From JAGIBJ01 sp032119795 (GTDB lineage: Bacteria; Actinomycetota; Thermoleophilia; Solirubrobacterales; Solirubrobacteraceae), in the NCBI GenBank assembly GCA_032119795.1, contig JAUMFO010000038.1, positions 1 to 64,000 on the forward strand: a stretch of 64,000 bases of DNA, read 5' to 3'. The translations under genes and the position numbers were made by a program. Shown here in pieces: positions 1 to 8,210 of this stretch (the first letter of the stretch is position 1; every line of letters starts with the position of its first letter). The notes beneath the pieces were generated by a model. The model was given only the letters and a program-made list of their open reading frames with translations, was not told where the DNA came from and ran no database searches.

Positions 1-1
1 T

Positions 2-445
2 GCGTTGCCAAGCGTCTTCGTTGGAGCGATGGTCGTCCTGCCAACCGGCCGACGTGTGCCGTTCATCAGCGCGCACCCGCTGCCGCCGGCAACGCCCGGG
101 CGCGAGCGGCACTGGCGGGCGTCGCTGGACGCGCTTCCGGCTCCGGAGGGCGAGCTGGCGGGCCTACTCATCGCCGGTGACTTCAACGCCACGCTCGACC
201 ACCCCGAGCTTCGCGCGGTGCTGCGCAAGGGCTGGCGCGACGCTGCGGCCGAGCTTGGCAAGGGCGGCCGCACGACCTGGTCGGGGACGCCGTTCTTGGA
301 CGGCCTCAACCTGGGGCTGCTGCGGATGACGATCGACCATGTGCTCGTCCCGCCTGGTGCCCGCGCGCTGGCCTATCGCGTCGACCGCCTCCACGGCAGC
401 GACCACCGCCTGCTCACGGCCGTCGTCGAGCTGCCGCCAGGCTGA
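2..445 (+). CDS. Endonuclease/exonuclease/phosphatase (EEP) family protein, 5' end missing
   Basis: This is the C-terminal part of an EEP-superfamily metal-dependent phosphoesterase; the reading frame is open to the window edge, so the real start lies upstream. Visible family motifs are GDFNAT (metal and substrate Asn/Asp), IDHVLVP and GSDHRLL, the last carrying the catalytic Asp-His pair near the C-terminus. The family includes DNases, sphingomyelinase-like and inositol phosphatases; the substrate cannot be told from this piece. Many actinobacterial members have N-terminal membrane segments, but that part is not in the window. It converges on the LysR gene downstream and shares a hairpin with it. 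Confidence 0.8.
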   Translation, partial: ALPSVFVGAMVVLPTGRRVPFISAHPLPPATPGRERHWRASLDALPAPEGELAGLLIAGDFNATLDHPELRAVLRKGWRDAAAELGKGGRTTWSGTPFLDGLNLGLLRMTIDHVLVPPGARALAYRVDRLHGSDHRLLTAVVELPPG

Positions 446-451
446 CGCTGG

Positions 452-469
452 ACCGCCGGTTCAGGCGGT
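452..469. terminator. Hairpin between convergent EEP and LysR genes
   Basis: Six-bp perfect stem (ACCGCC/GGCGGT) with a 6-nt loop. The LysR stop codon (complement of 461-463) lies in the loop, so the 3' end of that gene forms one arm. It could serve both strands; there is no clear T-tract. Confidence 0.4.
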
Positions 470-1447
470 CTGGCGCTCACCCGTCCTCGGCGCGTTCGGG
501 TAGCGGTCGGCGGCGTCCGGGCGCTCGGCGGCGACCTGCACGAGGGTGTGGAGTACCACCGTTGCGGGTGGGGAGGCGTGCGCGCCGGCGCGGACGAGTG
601 CGAAGATGAGCCGCGAGGCCGGGCTGCCGACGACTGGCAGGGTGACGAGCCCGCTCGGCCGCAGTGGTCGGGCCAGGCGTGGAATGAGCGCCACGCCCGC
701 GCCGGCCGCCACGAGCGCGGCGGCGGCGTCCCACTCCAGGCACTCGTGCCGAATGTCTGGGCTGAAGCCCGCCGCAGCGCAGACGGCGGCGGTGATCATC
801 GAGCACGGGTCGGTCACGGCCGATGACACCCACGGCTCGTCGGCGAGCAGCTCGAGCTTGATGCCGTCACGCCACGCCGCCTCGGTCGCCAGCGGGTGGC
901 CGACGGGGAGGACAACGTCCATGCGATCGGTGATGAGGTCGACGCGGGTGTACCTGGGGTCGCTGCGCAGCGGCGCATCGCGGTAGTCGACGGAGACGAC
1001 GAGGTCGAGCTCGCCGGTGTCGAGCAGCGTGAACGCCTCGGGCGCCTCGACCTCGCGCACGCGAATGTCGATGCCGGGGTGCGTCTCGCGCAGGCGCGCC
1101 ATGCTCGGCCCGACGATCGACGCGATGCCGGTCGAGAGGGCGCCGATCCTCACCTTGCCGATGTCTCCGTCGGTCCACGCCGCGAGGTCGGCTCGGGCTC
1201 GGTCGAGCTGCTCGGAGACGATCGCCCCGTGCTCGAGCAGCAGCTGGGCTTGGCCGGTGAGGCGCACGCCGCGGCCCTGCTTCTCCAGGAGTGGCACGCC
1301 GAGGTCGCGCGCGAGGCCAGAGATCTGCTGGGAGACCGCTGAGGGCGTGAGGTGGAGTGCAGCCGCGGCAGCGGAGACCGTGCCACGGCGGTGGACCTCG
1401 TCCAGGACGCGGAGACGCTTGAGGTCGAGGAACGGCTCATCGAGCAT
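461..1447 (-). CDS. LysR-family transcriptional regulator
   Basis: A 328-residue LysR-type regulator. The N-terminal winged helix-turn-helix (about residues 7-66; SAAAAALHLTPSAVSQQISG) is followed by a periplasmic-binding-like effector domain. The start used is the ATG at 1447, giving the typical MLDEPFLDLKRLR N-terminus; the frame remains open upstream to 1870 but that extension runs antisense through the transporter and is unlikely. It is divergent from an EamA transporter with 72 bp between them, the classic arrangement of a LysR regulator and its target. A symmetric LTTR-type box lies in that gap. The effector is unknown. Confidence 0.92.
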   Translation of the reverse strand: MLDEPFLDLKRLRVLDEVHRRGTVSAAAAALHLTPSAVSQQISGLARDLGVPLLEKQGRGVRLTGQAQLLLEHGAIVSEQLDRARADLAAWTDGDIGKVRIGALSTGIASIVGPSMARLRETHPGIDIRVREVEAPEAFTLLDTGELDLVVSVDYRDAPLRSDPRYTRVDLITDRMDVVLPVGHPLATEAAWRDGIKLELLADEPWVSSAVTDPCSMITAAVCAAAGFSPDIRHECLEWDAAAALVAAGAGVALIPRLARPLRPSGLVTLPVVGSPASRLIFALVRAGAHASPPATVVLHTLVQVAAERPDAADRYPNAPRTGERQTA

Positions 1448-1462
1448 TAAGCCACTCTGAAC

Positions 1463-1480
1463 GATTTCGTTCGTGAAATC
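1463..1480. promoter_or_regulatory. LysR-type box in divergent promoter
   Basis: Perfect dyad GATTTC-N6-GAAATC containing the T-N11-A LTTR core, in the 72-bp gap between the lysR and EamA starts. It most likely binds the adjacent LysR protein and controls both genes. An overlapping smaller dyad (GAACG-N4-CGTTC) is centred just upstream. Confidence 0.55.
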
Positions 1481-1519
1481 TAGATGGACTAATGAGTCCG
1501 GTTTGCCGATGATGCTTGC

Positions 1520-2476
1520 ATGGAACGACGAGCCGCTCTCCTCTTCGTCGCCCTCGCCTTCGCATGGGGCATCCCGTACCTGCTGATCAAGGTCTCCGTC
1601 TCGGAGCTCGATCCAGCGGTGCTGGTGCTCCTGCGCACGTGGGTGGCCGCCCTGGTCCTCGTGCCCATTGCGCTCGCGCGCGGGGTCCTCGGCCCCGTGC
1701 TTCGCCACTGGAAGGTGCTGGTCGTCTACGCGGTCATCGAGATCGCGATCCCGTGGGTCCTGCTTGGTCACGCCGAGCAGACGCTGCCCAGTGCCACGAC
1801 CGGCCTGCTGATCGCGGCGACGCCGATGGTCGGCGTCGTGCTCGCCTTTGCGGTGGGGCGCTCTGAGCACCTCGGCCGCACGGGCTGGGTCGGCCTGCTG
1901 CTCGGGCTTGCGGGCGTTGCGGCGCTCGTCGGACTCGACGTGCAGGGCTCTGATCGCATGGCGGTGCTCCAGCTCTTGGTGGTCGTCCTCGGCTATGCCG
2001 CTGGCCCCGCGTTGATCGTCCGCTACCTCAAGGACGAGTCGGGCTTGGCGGTGATCGCGGTGTCGGTGTCGATGGTCGCCGTGATGTACGTGCCGGTCGT
2101 CCTGCTTGGCCCCGGACTGCCGACGGCGGTGCCCTCTGGCGAGGTGATTGCCTCGGTCATCATCCTTGGGCTTGTCTGCACCGCCGCCGCCTTCGTGATG
2201 CTCTTCGCGCTCGTGGGCATGATCGGCCCCGTCCGCGCGACGGCCATCACCTACGTCAACCCCGCCGTGGCGATCGTCGTCGGCGTGATCTTTTTGGACG
2301 AGCGCGTCACGACGTGGACACTCCTTGGCTTTGGCCTCGTGCTTGCAGGCTCGTTCCTGCTGACGCGTGGTCCCGCGGAGTCCGGGGGAGGCGCGCCGCA
2401 GCTCGAAGACGAGCCGCTCTACGTGCCCGCCGGGCTCGGCGAGTCACAGCCCGAGTTGCTGCGCTCCGCCGCGTAA
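1520..2476 (+). CDS. EamA/DMT-superfamily transporter
   Basis: A 318-residue integral membrane protein with about ten hydrophobic segments in two EamA repeats (second repeat from about residue 150), as in RhaT/YdcZ-type drug/metabolite exporters. The second half ends in the family signature: YVNPAVAIVVGVIFLDERV then a final helix and a soluble acidic tail of about 35 residues. The ATG at 1520 gives an immediate first transmembrane helix. Substrate is unknown; efflux of amino acids or metabolites is common in the family. Control by the divergent LysR regulator is likely from the shared promoter region. Confidence 0.9.
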   Translation: MERRAALLFVALAFAWGIPYLLIKVSVSELDPAVLVLLRTWVAALVLVPIALARGVLGPVLRHWKVLVVYAVIEIAIPWVLLGHAEQTLPSATTGLLIAATPMVGVVLAFAVGRSEHLGRTGWVGLLLGLAGVAALVGLDVQGSDRMAVLQLLVVVLGYAAGPALIVRYLKDESGLAVIAVSVSMVAVMYVPVVLLGPGLPTAVPSGEVIASVIILGLVCTAAAFVMLFALVGMIGPVRATAITYVNPAVAIVVGVIFLDERVTTWTLLGFGLVLAGSFLLTRGPAESGGGAPQLEDEPLYVPAGLGESQPELLRSAA

Positions 2477-2574
2477 ACGGAGGCTCGCGGGGGAGTCCCG
2501 CTGGCTTTGGGCCAGTGCCCGCGGGGCGCTCTGGGTCGTCCTGCACGATCGCTTGCACTCCGCCGCTCGGCATG

Positions 2575-2588
2575 CGAACGTATGTTCG
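2575..2588. promoter_or_regulatory. SOS box (LexA site) of imuB-like gene
   Basis: CGAACGTATGTTCG fits the actinobacterial LexA consensus GAAC-N4-GTTC. It contains TATGTT, a TANNNT -10 hexamer, and ends three bases before the ATG at 2592. LexA binding here would occlude the promoter directly. Confidence 0.85.
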
Positions 2589-2591
2589 GTC

Positions 2592-3767
2592 ATGGTGATG
2601 GACGTCCTGATGTCGAGGCTAGAACTCGTCGTTGCAGTGGGAGACCGCCGCACGCTGTTGCGAGTTCCAGTCGCGCTTGCCCCCGAGCCCGGTGGTCCCG
2701 ACCGGATCGGGGCCTGCTCGCCTGCTGCCGAGGCTCAGGGCGTCCAGCCTGGCATCCCGCTCGCCGAAGCCCTCGCGCGCTGTCCGCAGCTCGTGCTCGT
2801 ACCGCCGGATCCGGTGGCGGTCGACCGAAGCTGGGAGGCACTGCTGATCGCGCTCGAGGGCATCGGCGCGGCGCCGGAGCCGCTCGCCCCGGGGGAGGCC
2901 TGCTTTGAGATTGCGGGGTTGCGCCGGCTCTACCGCGGCCTCGATGGCGTGATCGCGGCGGTTCGGCGCGCCGTCGGCTGGCCAGGACTGCGGATCGGCC
3001 TGGGGCCCGTCCGGTTCTGCGCGCAGGCGGCCGCGCGCCGCGCTGGTCCAAGGCGCGCCAACCACGTCCATGGGCAGACGGAGCTCGCCGCCCTTCCGGT
3101 CGAGCTGCTGCTCTGCCGCGATCGCACGGAGCGGTTGCCGGCGCCGCTGCGGCGCCTTGGGCTCACCACCCTGGGCGATCTGGTGCGCGTCGGCCGCGGG
3201 CCGCTGGGCGAGCGCTTTGGCACGAGCGGCATCCTCGCCTTCGATCTGGCGAGCGGCCTGGACACCCCGCTCACGCCGCGCGTCGCCGGGAGCGAGCTGC
3301 GCGAGCGATTCGAGCTGCCGGAGTCACTCTCGGGCCAGTTGCTCGATCGCGTCCTTGGGCTCCTGCTCGACCGCCTCCTGGCGCGCCCCGAGCGCGAAGG
3401 CCGCACGCTGCGTACGGTCGTGCTTGAGGCCGCACTCGTCGAAGGTGGCACCTGGCGCACCCGGGTCGTGCTGCGTGAGGCCACCGCCGACCGCGAGCGG
3501 CTTCACCTCGCGCTCGCCCCGCACCTCGGGCAACTCACCGCCCCGGCGCAAACGCTCGGCCTCTTCGCCGAGACGTTTGGCGGGCCGCCTTCGCAGGCGC
3601 TTCCACTCCTGGAAGACGGCGAGGAGCGCAGGAAGGCACGGCTTCGGGAGGGGCTGCGCCAAGTGAGCGCAGGATCGGGCGAGCACGCGCTGCTGCGCGT
3701 CGTGGAGGTCGACCCCGCCTCGCGCCTGCCCGAGCGACGGATGGCGCTTGCGCCACGTGAGATCTAG
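2592..3767 (+). CDS. imuB: ImuB-like Y-family DNA polymerase homologue (SOS-induced)
   Basis: About 391 residues related to the Y-family polymerase fold of ImuB, the scaffold subunit of the ImuA/ImuB/DnaE2 mutasome. Recognisable are the SPAAEAQGVQPGIPLAEAL region, the CFEIAGLRRLYRG segment and a helix-hairpin-helix-like LGLTTLGDLV. The catalytic Asp/Asp-Glu set of active Y-family polymerases is not evident at the N-terminus, as expected for ImuB. QTLGLF (residues 320-325) is a plausible beta-clamp-binding motif. An SOS box abuts the start. Starts at 2592, 2595, 2598 or 2610 are all in frame; 2592 matches a TATGTT -10 six bases upstream and a leaderless message. dnaE2 lies 8 kb away; no imuA was found here. 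Confidence 0.85.
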   Translation: MVMDVLMSRLELVVAVGDRRTLLRVPVALAPEPGGPDRIGACSPAAEAQGVQPGIPLAEALARCPQLVLVPPDPVAVDRSWEALLIALEGIGAAPEPLAPGEACFEIAGLRRLYRGLDGVIAAVRRAVGWPGLRIGLGPVRFCAQAAARRAGPRRANHVHGQTELAALPVELLLCRDRTERLPAPLRRLGLTTLGDLVRVGRGPLGERFGTSGILAFDLASGLDTPLTPRVAGSELRERFELPESLSGQLLDRVLGLLLDRLLARPEREGRTLRTVVLEAALVEGGTWRTRVVLREATADRERLHLALAPHLGQLTAPAQTLGLFAETFGGPPSQALPLLEDGEERRKARLREGLRQVSAGSGEHALLRVVEVDPASRLPERRMALAPREI

Positions 3768-3833
3768 CCCCATGTCAGCGAGCTGCAGCCGTCGACGGCC
3801 GCCCCGGTCGACTGGCCGTGGGGGAGTACGACG

Positions 3834-4091
3834 ATGAGTCGCACCGCGCCTCGGCGGCTCGCCATGCCCATCCCGGCCACCGTGCAAGCCGAGCACAGCG
3901 GCTATCCACGCGTCGTCGACGGCGCCCTCGTCGAAGCCGTCCGCGAAAGCTGGCTCGTGGAAGACCGCTGGTGGTCGCCCGCGCCAGTCCGCCGGCGGTA
4001 CTGGGAGGTCGTCACCCGCGGAGGCCACAACCTCGTCCTCTTCCGCGACCTGCGCACCGGCGCTTGGTATCGCCAGGCCGCCATGAGCTGA
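3834..4091 (+). CDS. Small DUF6504-like protein
   Basis: An 85-residue protein with a conserved-looking core VEDRWWSPAPVRRRYWEV followed by RDLRTGAWYRQ. This Trp/Arg-rich pattern resembles the small DUF6504 family that accompanies ImuB or DnaE2 in Actinobacteria. A good Shine-Dalgarno (GGGGAG, 3821-3826) precedes the ATG. It lies 66 bp after the imuB-like gene on the same strand, so it may be part of the SOS-induced transcript. The family assignment is from memory of the motif pattern; the function is unknown. Confidence 0.65.
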   Translation: MSRTAPRRLAMPIPATVQAEHSGYPRVVDGALVEAVRESWLVEDRWWSPAPVRRRYWEVVTRGGHNLVLFRDLRTGAWYRQAAMS

Positions 4092-4127
4092 GGCTGCGCA
4101 AAGTTGTGACACGCGGGTGGTGATCCG

Positions 4128-5486
4128 TTGCAGGTCGTTCGCGAGGCTCGGCACGTGGGTATTCGCAACGAAGACGGCCAAGCGACCGTGGAGCACCTCG
4201 GCGTCGTCGCGCTCGTCACGCTGGCGATGCTCGCGGCCGGCGCGATCTCTGCCGTCGCGGCGCCCGGGCTGTTCAACCGCGTCAGCGGCGGATTCCAACG
4301 GGCGCTCTGCATCGTGACCGGCCAAACCTGCCTGGAACTCGTCCGTGAGCCGTGCCCCGAGCGCCGCCAGACCGATCGCGCCAGTCAAGGCGTCGCCGTC
4401 GGTTGGCTCCGGCTCGGCCACGACCGCGTCCTCTTCATCGAGCGCCGAAGCGACGGCAGCTACCTCCTGTCGCTCATGGAAGGCAGCCGCGCTGGCGCCG
4501 GCATCGGCCGCGGCACCTCAGCCGCTGGGGCCGGCGCCGACGCCGACGCCGCCCTGACGGTGGGCTGGAAGGGCGGGCGGCAGTACGTGGTGGCCACCCC
4601 GGCCGAGGCGCGGGCCCTCGTGCGCCGCCTCCGCGCCGACCCGATTCCCGCGCTCTCCACCGAGGTGGCTGCCGCGCTCGACGTGACGGGCCTCCGCGAC
4701 GCCGACCCGGCCGTCGACGCCTACGTCCTCACCGGCGACGCCGCCGCCGACGCGGTCGCCCAAGCCGGCTTCAAAGGCCTCCTGGGGGGAGGCCTCGAGC
4801 TGCAATCCAGCAACGAGGTGGGCGTCAAGATCGCCGCCCACCGCAAAGAGATCACGGCCTACGTCAAGGCAGACACGAAAATCGGCGTGTTCTACGACGC
4901 GTTCAGCGGCGCTGGACTCCGCGGCAAGACGCGGCAGCCTCGGCCGCAGCCGGCTCAGTCTCCTGGCCCGCCCGATCTCAGCAAGCGCCCGGCACCACCG
5001 AGCGATGATGCCGCGCCTGCTGGGGTGGAGGGGCAAGCCGCGACGCAGTCGTCGACCAAGCCGCTGGAAGGTGCGATCAGCGGCACGATCTCGATCCGGT
5101 TCGGCCCGGGGCCACGGGTCCTCGGCGTCGAGGTCGTGGTCTCGGCCTCCACGGCGAGCCGGCAGCGCGAGCTGCGAATGCGGCTCGACCCCTCCGAGCC
5201 CGCGGTAGCGAGCGCCATCGACCGGTGGCGCCGCGACCCGACCGACGCGGACGCGGTGCGAAGCCTCGGCGCGGCCGCCGCGCAGTACGCCGCCCTCGAC
5301 GACCGGACGTTTGCGCTGGCCGACGACAAAGACGTGCAGTCGCTCAGTGGCAACACGCCGGGAGGCTCGTTCGGTGTCGACCTCACCAACGAGCGCTCTC
5401 TCGCACTCCTCGAAGAGCAACGCTCGCGGCCCAGCGGTGGTCTCTGGGAGACGCGCCTGGACTGCGGCACTGGGGCCGCGGCGTGA
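4128..5486 (+). CDS. Large prepilin-like (TadE/Flp-type N-terminus) exported protein
   Basis: Up to 452 residues. A short basic leader ends in DGQATVEHLGVVALVTLAML: a Gly-Gln junction with Glu at +5 of the mature form followed by a hydrophobic helix, the hallmark of class III/Flp-TadE prepilin signals. Most Flp pilins are under 80 residues and TadE proteins about 150-200, so this is unusually large. Residues about 60-330 form a soluble domain, interrupted by a Pro-rich linker (about 265-300), and the C-terminal half looks globular. The start is uncertain: TTG 4128 or GTG 4155. No tad genes are nearby. Function unknown; a surface or pseudopilin-like protein is inferred. Confidence 0.6.
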   Translation: MQVVREARHVGIRNEDGQATVEHLGVVALVTLAMLAAGAISAVAAPGLFNRVSGGFQRALCIVTGQTCLELVREPCPERRQTDRASQGVAVGWLRLGHDRVLFIERRSDGSYLLSLMEGSRAGAGIGRGTSAAGAGADADAALTVGWKGGRQYVVATPAEARALVRRLRADPIPALSTEVAAALDVTGLRDADPAVDAYVLTGDAAADAVAQAGFKGLLGGGLELQSSNEVGVKIAAHRKEITAYVKADTKIGVFYDAFSGAGLRGKTRQPRPQPAQSPGPPDLSKRPAPPSDDAAPAGVEGQAATQSSTKPLEGAISGTISIRFGPGPRVLGVEVVVSASTASRQRELRMRLDPSEPAVASAIDRWRRDPTDADAVRSLGAAAAQYAALDDRTFALADDKDVQSLSGNTPGGSFGVDLTNERSLALLEEQRSRPSGGLWETRLDCGTGAAA

Positions 5487-5488
5487 AC

Positions 5489-6220
5489 TCAGGCGGGGGT
5501 GGGGCCGTCCATGAGCGGCGTGCCGGCGTAGGCGCGCGCCAGCGTGGCGAGCGCCAGTGCGCCGACGGTGCGGGCGCGTGCCGCGGCCTCGCCGGCCGGC
5601 GCGCCCTCAAGCAGGCGGGAGATCAGCTCGTTCCCCGTCGCCTCGTAGGCGGCGTGGATCAGCGACCCCGCCACGATGGCCTCCGGCGTGCCATCGCCGA
5701 GGTCCTCGCCGATCCCTGCGATGAACCGCTCGCGGACGCGCTCGCTCATCTGCAAGCGCCGAGCGTGCAACCCCGAGTGGGCCGTCACCAGTCCGTAGAA
5801 CTGGCGCCGTCCCGCGGCAGCCTCGTCCGTCAAACGATCCCACCGGCCAAAGTCCAGTGCCGGCCAACGCACCTCCACATCCGCCTGGAGCACCGGGATC
5901 AGGCCTCGGCCAGGCTCGCGAGCGGCGACGAGTTCGTCGATCGCCGCCAGCCACTGCGGCTCGCGATCAAACAGCAGATCCTCTTTGGACCCGAAGTAGT
6001 TGAAGACCGTCTTGACCGACACGCCAGCAGCCTTGGCGACCTCTGCGACGGTGACCTCGTCGAAGCCACGCTCCAAGAACAGGCCGGTCGCAATGTCGGA
6101 GATCTGCTGGCGAGTACGGGCCTTCTTGCGCTCACGCAAGCCGACGGCCTGAAGCAGCGGAGTGACGGCAGGCAGCGACGGGCCCCCAACGCGCTTCCCG
6201 TCCTGGCCCTTGCGGTGCAT
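5489..6220 (-). CDS. TetR-family transcriptional regulator
   Basis: 243 residues. The TetR helix-turn-helix spans about residues 28-75 (ARTRQQISDIATGLFLERGF, then VTVAEVAKAAGVSVKTVFNYFGSKEDLL). The C-terminal ligand domain is poorly conserved. The ATG at 6220 is chosen because the upstream extension is short and Cys/Arg-rich. It is divergent from a DrrAB-like ABC exporter with 84 bp between, so it is likely the local repressor. A pair of 8-bp inverted half-sites lies in the gap. Confidence 0.9.
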   Translation of the reverse strand: MHRKGQDGKRVGGPSLPAVTPLLQAVGLRERKKARTRQQISDIATGLFLERGFDEVTVAEVAKAAGVSVKTVFNYFGSKEDLLFDREPQWLAAIDELVAAREPGRGLIPVLQADVEVRWPALDFGRWDRLTDEAAAGRRQFYGLVTAHSGLHARRLQMSERVRERFIAGIGEDLGDGTPEAIVAGSLIHAAYEATGNELISRLLEGAPAGEAAARARTVGALALATLARAYAGTPLMDGPTPA

Positions 6221-6237
6221 AGAACGCAACCTAGTCG

Positions 6238-6281
6238 GAAAACGTACCCTCAAGCGATTTTTACAGCCCTTGCACGTTTTC
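6238..6281. promoter_or_regulatory. Inverted half-sites between tetR and ABC exporter
   Basis: GAAAACGT (6238-6245) and its exact reverse complement ACGTTTTC (6274-6281), 28 nt apart; the right half overlaps a further CACG...CGTG dyad. It is placed between the divergent starts and probably serves as the TetR operator region. Confidence 0.4.
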
Positions 6282-6304
6282 ACGTGGTGTGCGAGGGTGA
6301 CCGC

Positions 6305-7306
6305 ATGACTGCGCCGCCCACGAACGCGATCGAGGCCGAAGGTCTCGTCAAGCGGTTCGGCTCAAAGACGGCCCTCAACGGCGTCGACCTGACCGTGCCC
6401 ACCGGGACGGTCACCGCGGTGCTCGGCCCCAACGGCGCCGGCAAGACGACCGCCGTGCGCATCCTGACGACGCTCAGCAAGCCCGACGCCGGCACGGCAA
6501 GGGTCGCTGGCTACGACGTGATCACCCAGGCCGTCGAGGTGCGCCGCAACCTCGGCCTCGCCGCGCAGGACGCGACCGTCGACGGGCTGCTCACCGGGCG
6601 GGAGAACCTGATCATGATCGGCGAACTCCACCACCTCGGCAAGAAAGCCTCGCGCAGTCGCGCCGACCAGCTCCTGCAGGAGTTCTCGCTCGCCGACTCC
6701 GCCGACCGACTAGCCAGCCAGTACTCCGGTGGCATGCGCCGCAGGCTCGATCTCGCCGCGACGCTCGTCGCCCGCCCGCCGGTGCTCTTCCTCGACGAGC
6801 CGACGACCGGACTAGACCCACGCGCCCGCGCCGAACTCTGGGATGTCCTCGACGGACTCGTGGGGCGCGGCACCACGTTGATGCTCACGACGCAGTACCT
6901 CGAAGAGGCCGAGCGCCTGGCAGACAACATCGTCGTGATCGACCACGGCCGTGTGATCGCCGAAGGTGACTCGCGTGAGCTCAAACGCAAGGTCGGTGGC
7001 GACCAGCTGCAGCTCGTCGTCCGTGACGAAGCCCAGCTCGACCACGCCGCCTCAATTCTCCAGCGCGGCGCCGGTGCCGAGCCACAGCTCGACCGCCAGG
7101 CGCGGCGCGTGACCGTCCCGACCACCAGTGGGGTGGCCGCCCTGGCCGCCGTGTCGGTCGCGCTGGCCGACGCCGGCATCGAGGTCGACGACCTGGGCAT
7201 GCGCCAGCCGACCCTCGATGAGGTCTTCCTCACCCTGACGGGCAAACCCGCCACCGACGAGTCCGCGGACGCGGGCACCGGCGAACTCCACGAGGTGTCC
7301 CGATGA
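6305..7306 (+). CDS. ABC transporter ATP-binding protein, DrrA type
   Basis: 333 residues, the length of daunorubicin-resistance DrrA-type ATPases. Walker A GPNGAGKT (about residues 42-49), Q-loop, ABC signature YSGGMRRR, Walker B VLFLDEPTTGLDP and an H/Q-loop region (TTQYLEEAE; the switch position is Gln here, as in DrrA) are visible. A C-terminal DUF4162-like tail (about 225-320) follows. The stop overlaps the next start (ATGA), so it is translationally coupled to the permease. Together they form an ABC-2 exporter for a hydrophobic drug or lipid, probably controlled by the divergent TetR. Confidence 0.93.
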   Translation: MTAPPTNAIEAEGLVKRFGSKTALNGVDLTVPTGTVTAVLGPNGAGKTTAVRILTTLSKPDAGTARVAGYDVITQAVEVRRNLGLAAQDATVDGLLTGRENLIMIGELHHLGKKASRSRADQLLQEFSLADSADRLASQYSGGMRRRLDLAATLVARPPVLFLDEPTTGLDPRARAELWDVLDGLVGRGTTLMLTTQYLEEAERLADNIVVIDHGRVIAEGDSRELKRKVGGDQLQLVVRDEAQLDHAASILQRGAGAEPQLDRQARRVTVPTTSGVAALAAVSVALADAGIEVDDLGMRQPTLDEVFLTLTGKPATDESADAGTGELHEVSR

Positions 7307-8142
7307 GCGCCATTCCCTCGCCCGAGGTCCACGCGGGACGCAGCAGTCAGCCGTTCCACGATACGTGGGTCATCGCCAAGCGCGGGCTGCTGCACATGCG
7401 GCGCCAGCCCGAGGCACTGACCGACGCCACGATCCAGCCGATCATGTTCGTGTTGCTCTTCGCCTACGTCTTTGGTGGCGCGATCTCCGTCGAAGGCGGG
7501 ACCGGCAAATACAACGAGTTCCTGATGGGTGGCATCTTCGCCCAGACCCTCACCTTCGGCGTCTTCGGCGTCGCCATGGCGCTCGCGTCAGACCGCAAGA
7601 ACGGCGCGGTCGACCGCTTCCGCTCGCTCCCGATCGCCGGCGGGGCGGTCCTGGCCGGCCACGCCGTCGCCAACCTCATCAAAGGCCTGCTGCCGATCAT
7701 CCTGATGTCGCTCGCCGGACTGGTCGTCGGCTGGCGGACGCACTCCGGCGTCCTCGACGTGGCGACGGCCTACGGGCTGATGATCCTGTTCACCTTCGCG
7801 ATGACGTGGATCGGGGTGCTGCTTGGCAGCTCGCTTCCGAGCCCCGAAGCCGTCCAGGGTGTCGCGTTCATCGCGATCTTCCCGCTGACGTTCATCGCCT
7901 CGACCTTCGTGCCCGTGCAGAGCCTGCCCGGCGTCCTGCAGACCTTTGCGGAATGGAACCCGATCAGCTCACTCTCGACCGCGCTGCGCGAGCTGTTTGG
8001 CAATCCGACGGCCGCGGCCTACGACGGCGCACCCTGGCCCGTCACCCACTCGCTGGAGTACACGCTGATCTGGATCGCGCTGATCGTCCTGGTCTGCGCA
8101 CCGTTGGCCGTGCGGGTCTACCAGCGCTCCGTCGCCGACTGA
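7303..8142 (+). CDS. ABC-2 type permease, DrrB type
   Basis: 279 residues with six hydrophobic segments and the ABC-2 permease signature in the second half (PEAVQGVAFIAIFPLTFIAS, then FVPVQSLPGVLQTFAEWNPIS). The N-terminal amphipathic stretch before the first helix is typical of DrrB. It overlaps the ATPase gene by 4 nt and completes a two-component exporter working as a dimer of each subunit. Confidence 0.93.
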   Translation: MSAIPSPEVHAGRSSQPFHDTWVIAKRGLLHMRRQPEALTDATIQPIMFVLLFAYVFGGAISVEGGTGKYNEFLMGGIFAQTLTFGVFGVAMALASDRKNGAVDRFRSLPIAGGAVLAGHAVANLIKGLLPIILMSLAGLVVGWRTHSGVLDVATAYGLMILFTFAMTWIGVLLGSSLPSPEAVQGVAFIAIFPLTFIASTFVPVQSLPGVLQTFAEWNPISSLSTALRELFGNPTAAAYDGAPWPVTHSLEYTLIWIALIVLVCAPLAVRVYQRSVAD

Positions 8143-8146
8143 GCGG

Positions 8147-8163
8147 CGCCCCTCGGCGGGGCG
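8147..8163 (+). terminator. Hairpin after ABC exporter operon
   Basis: Perfect 6-bp stem CGCCCC/GGGGCG with a 5-nt loop, five bases after the permease stop. The T-tract is weak, as is usual in high-GC actinobacteria. Confidence 0.4.
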
Positions 8164-8210
8164 TCGCGCTTAGGCCAGCGCCACTCAAGGGCATGCGCCT
8201 GGTTCCACCC

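Noticed and set aside
1448..1480. GAAC...GTTC pattern resembling an SOS box near 1459
   Set aside because: Spacing is GAAC-N6-GTTC rather than N4, and it fits better as part of the LysR-type box.
5225..6304. 360-codon N-terminal extension of the ABC ATPase frame
   Set aside because: It passes antisense through the TetR gene; the ATPase family starts at 6305.
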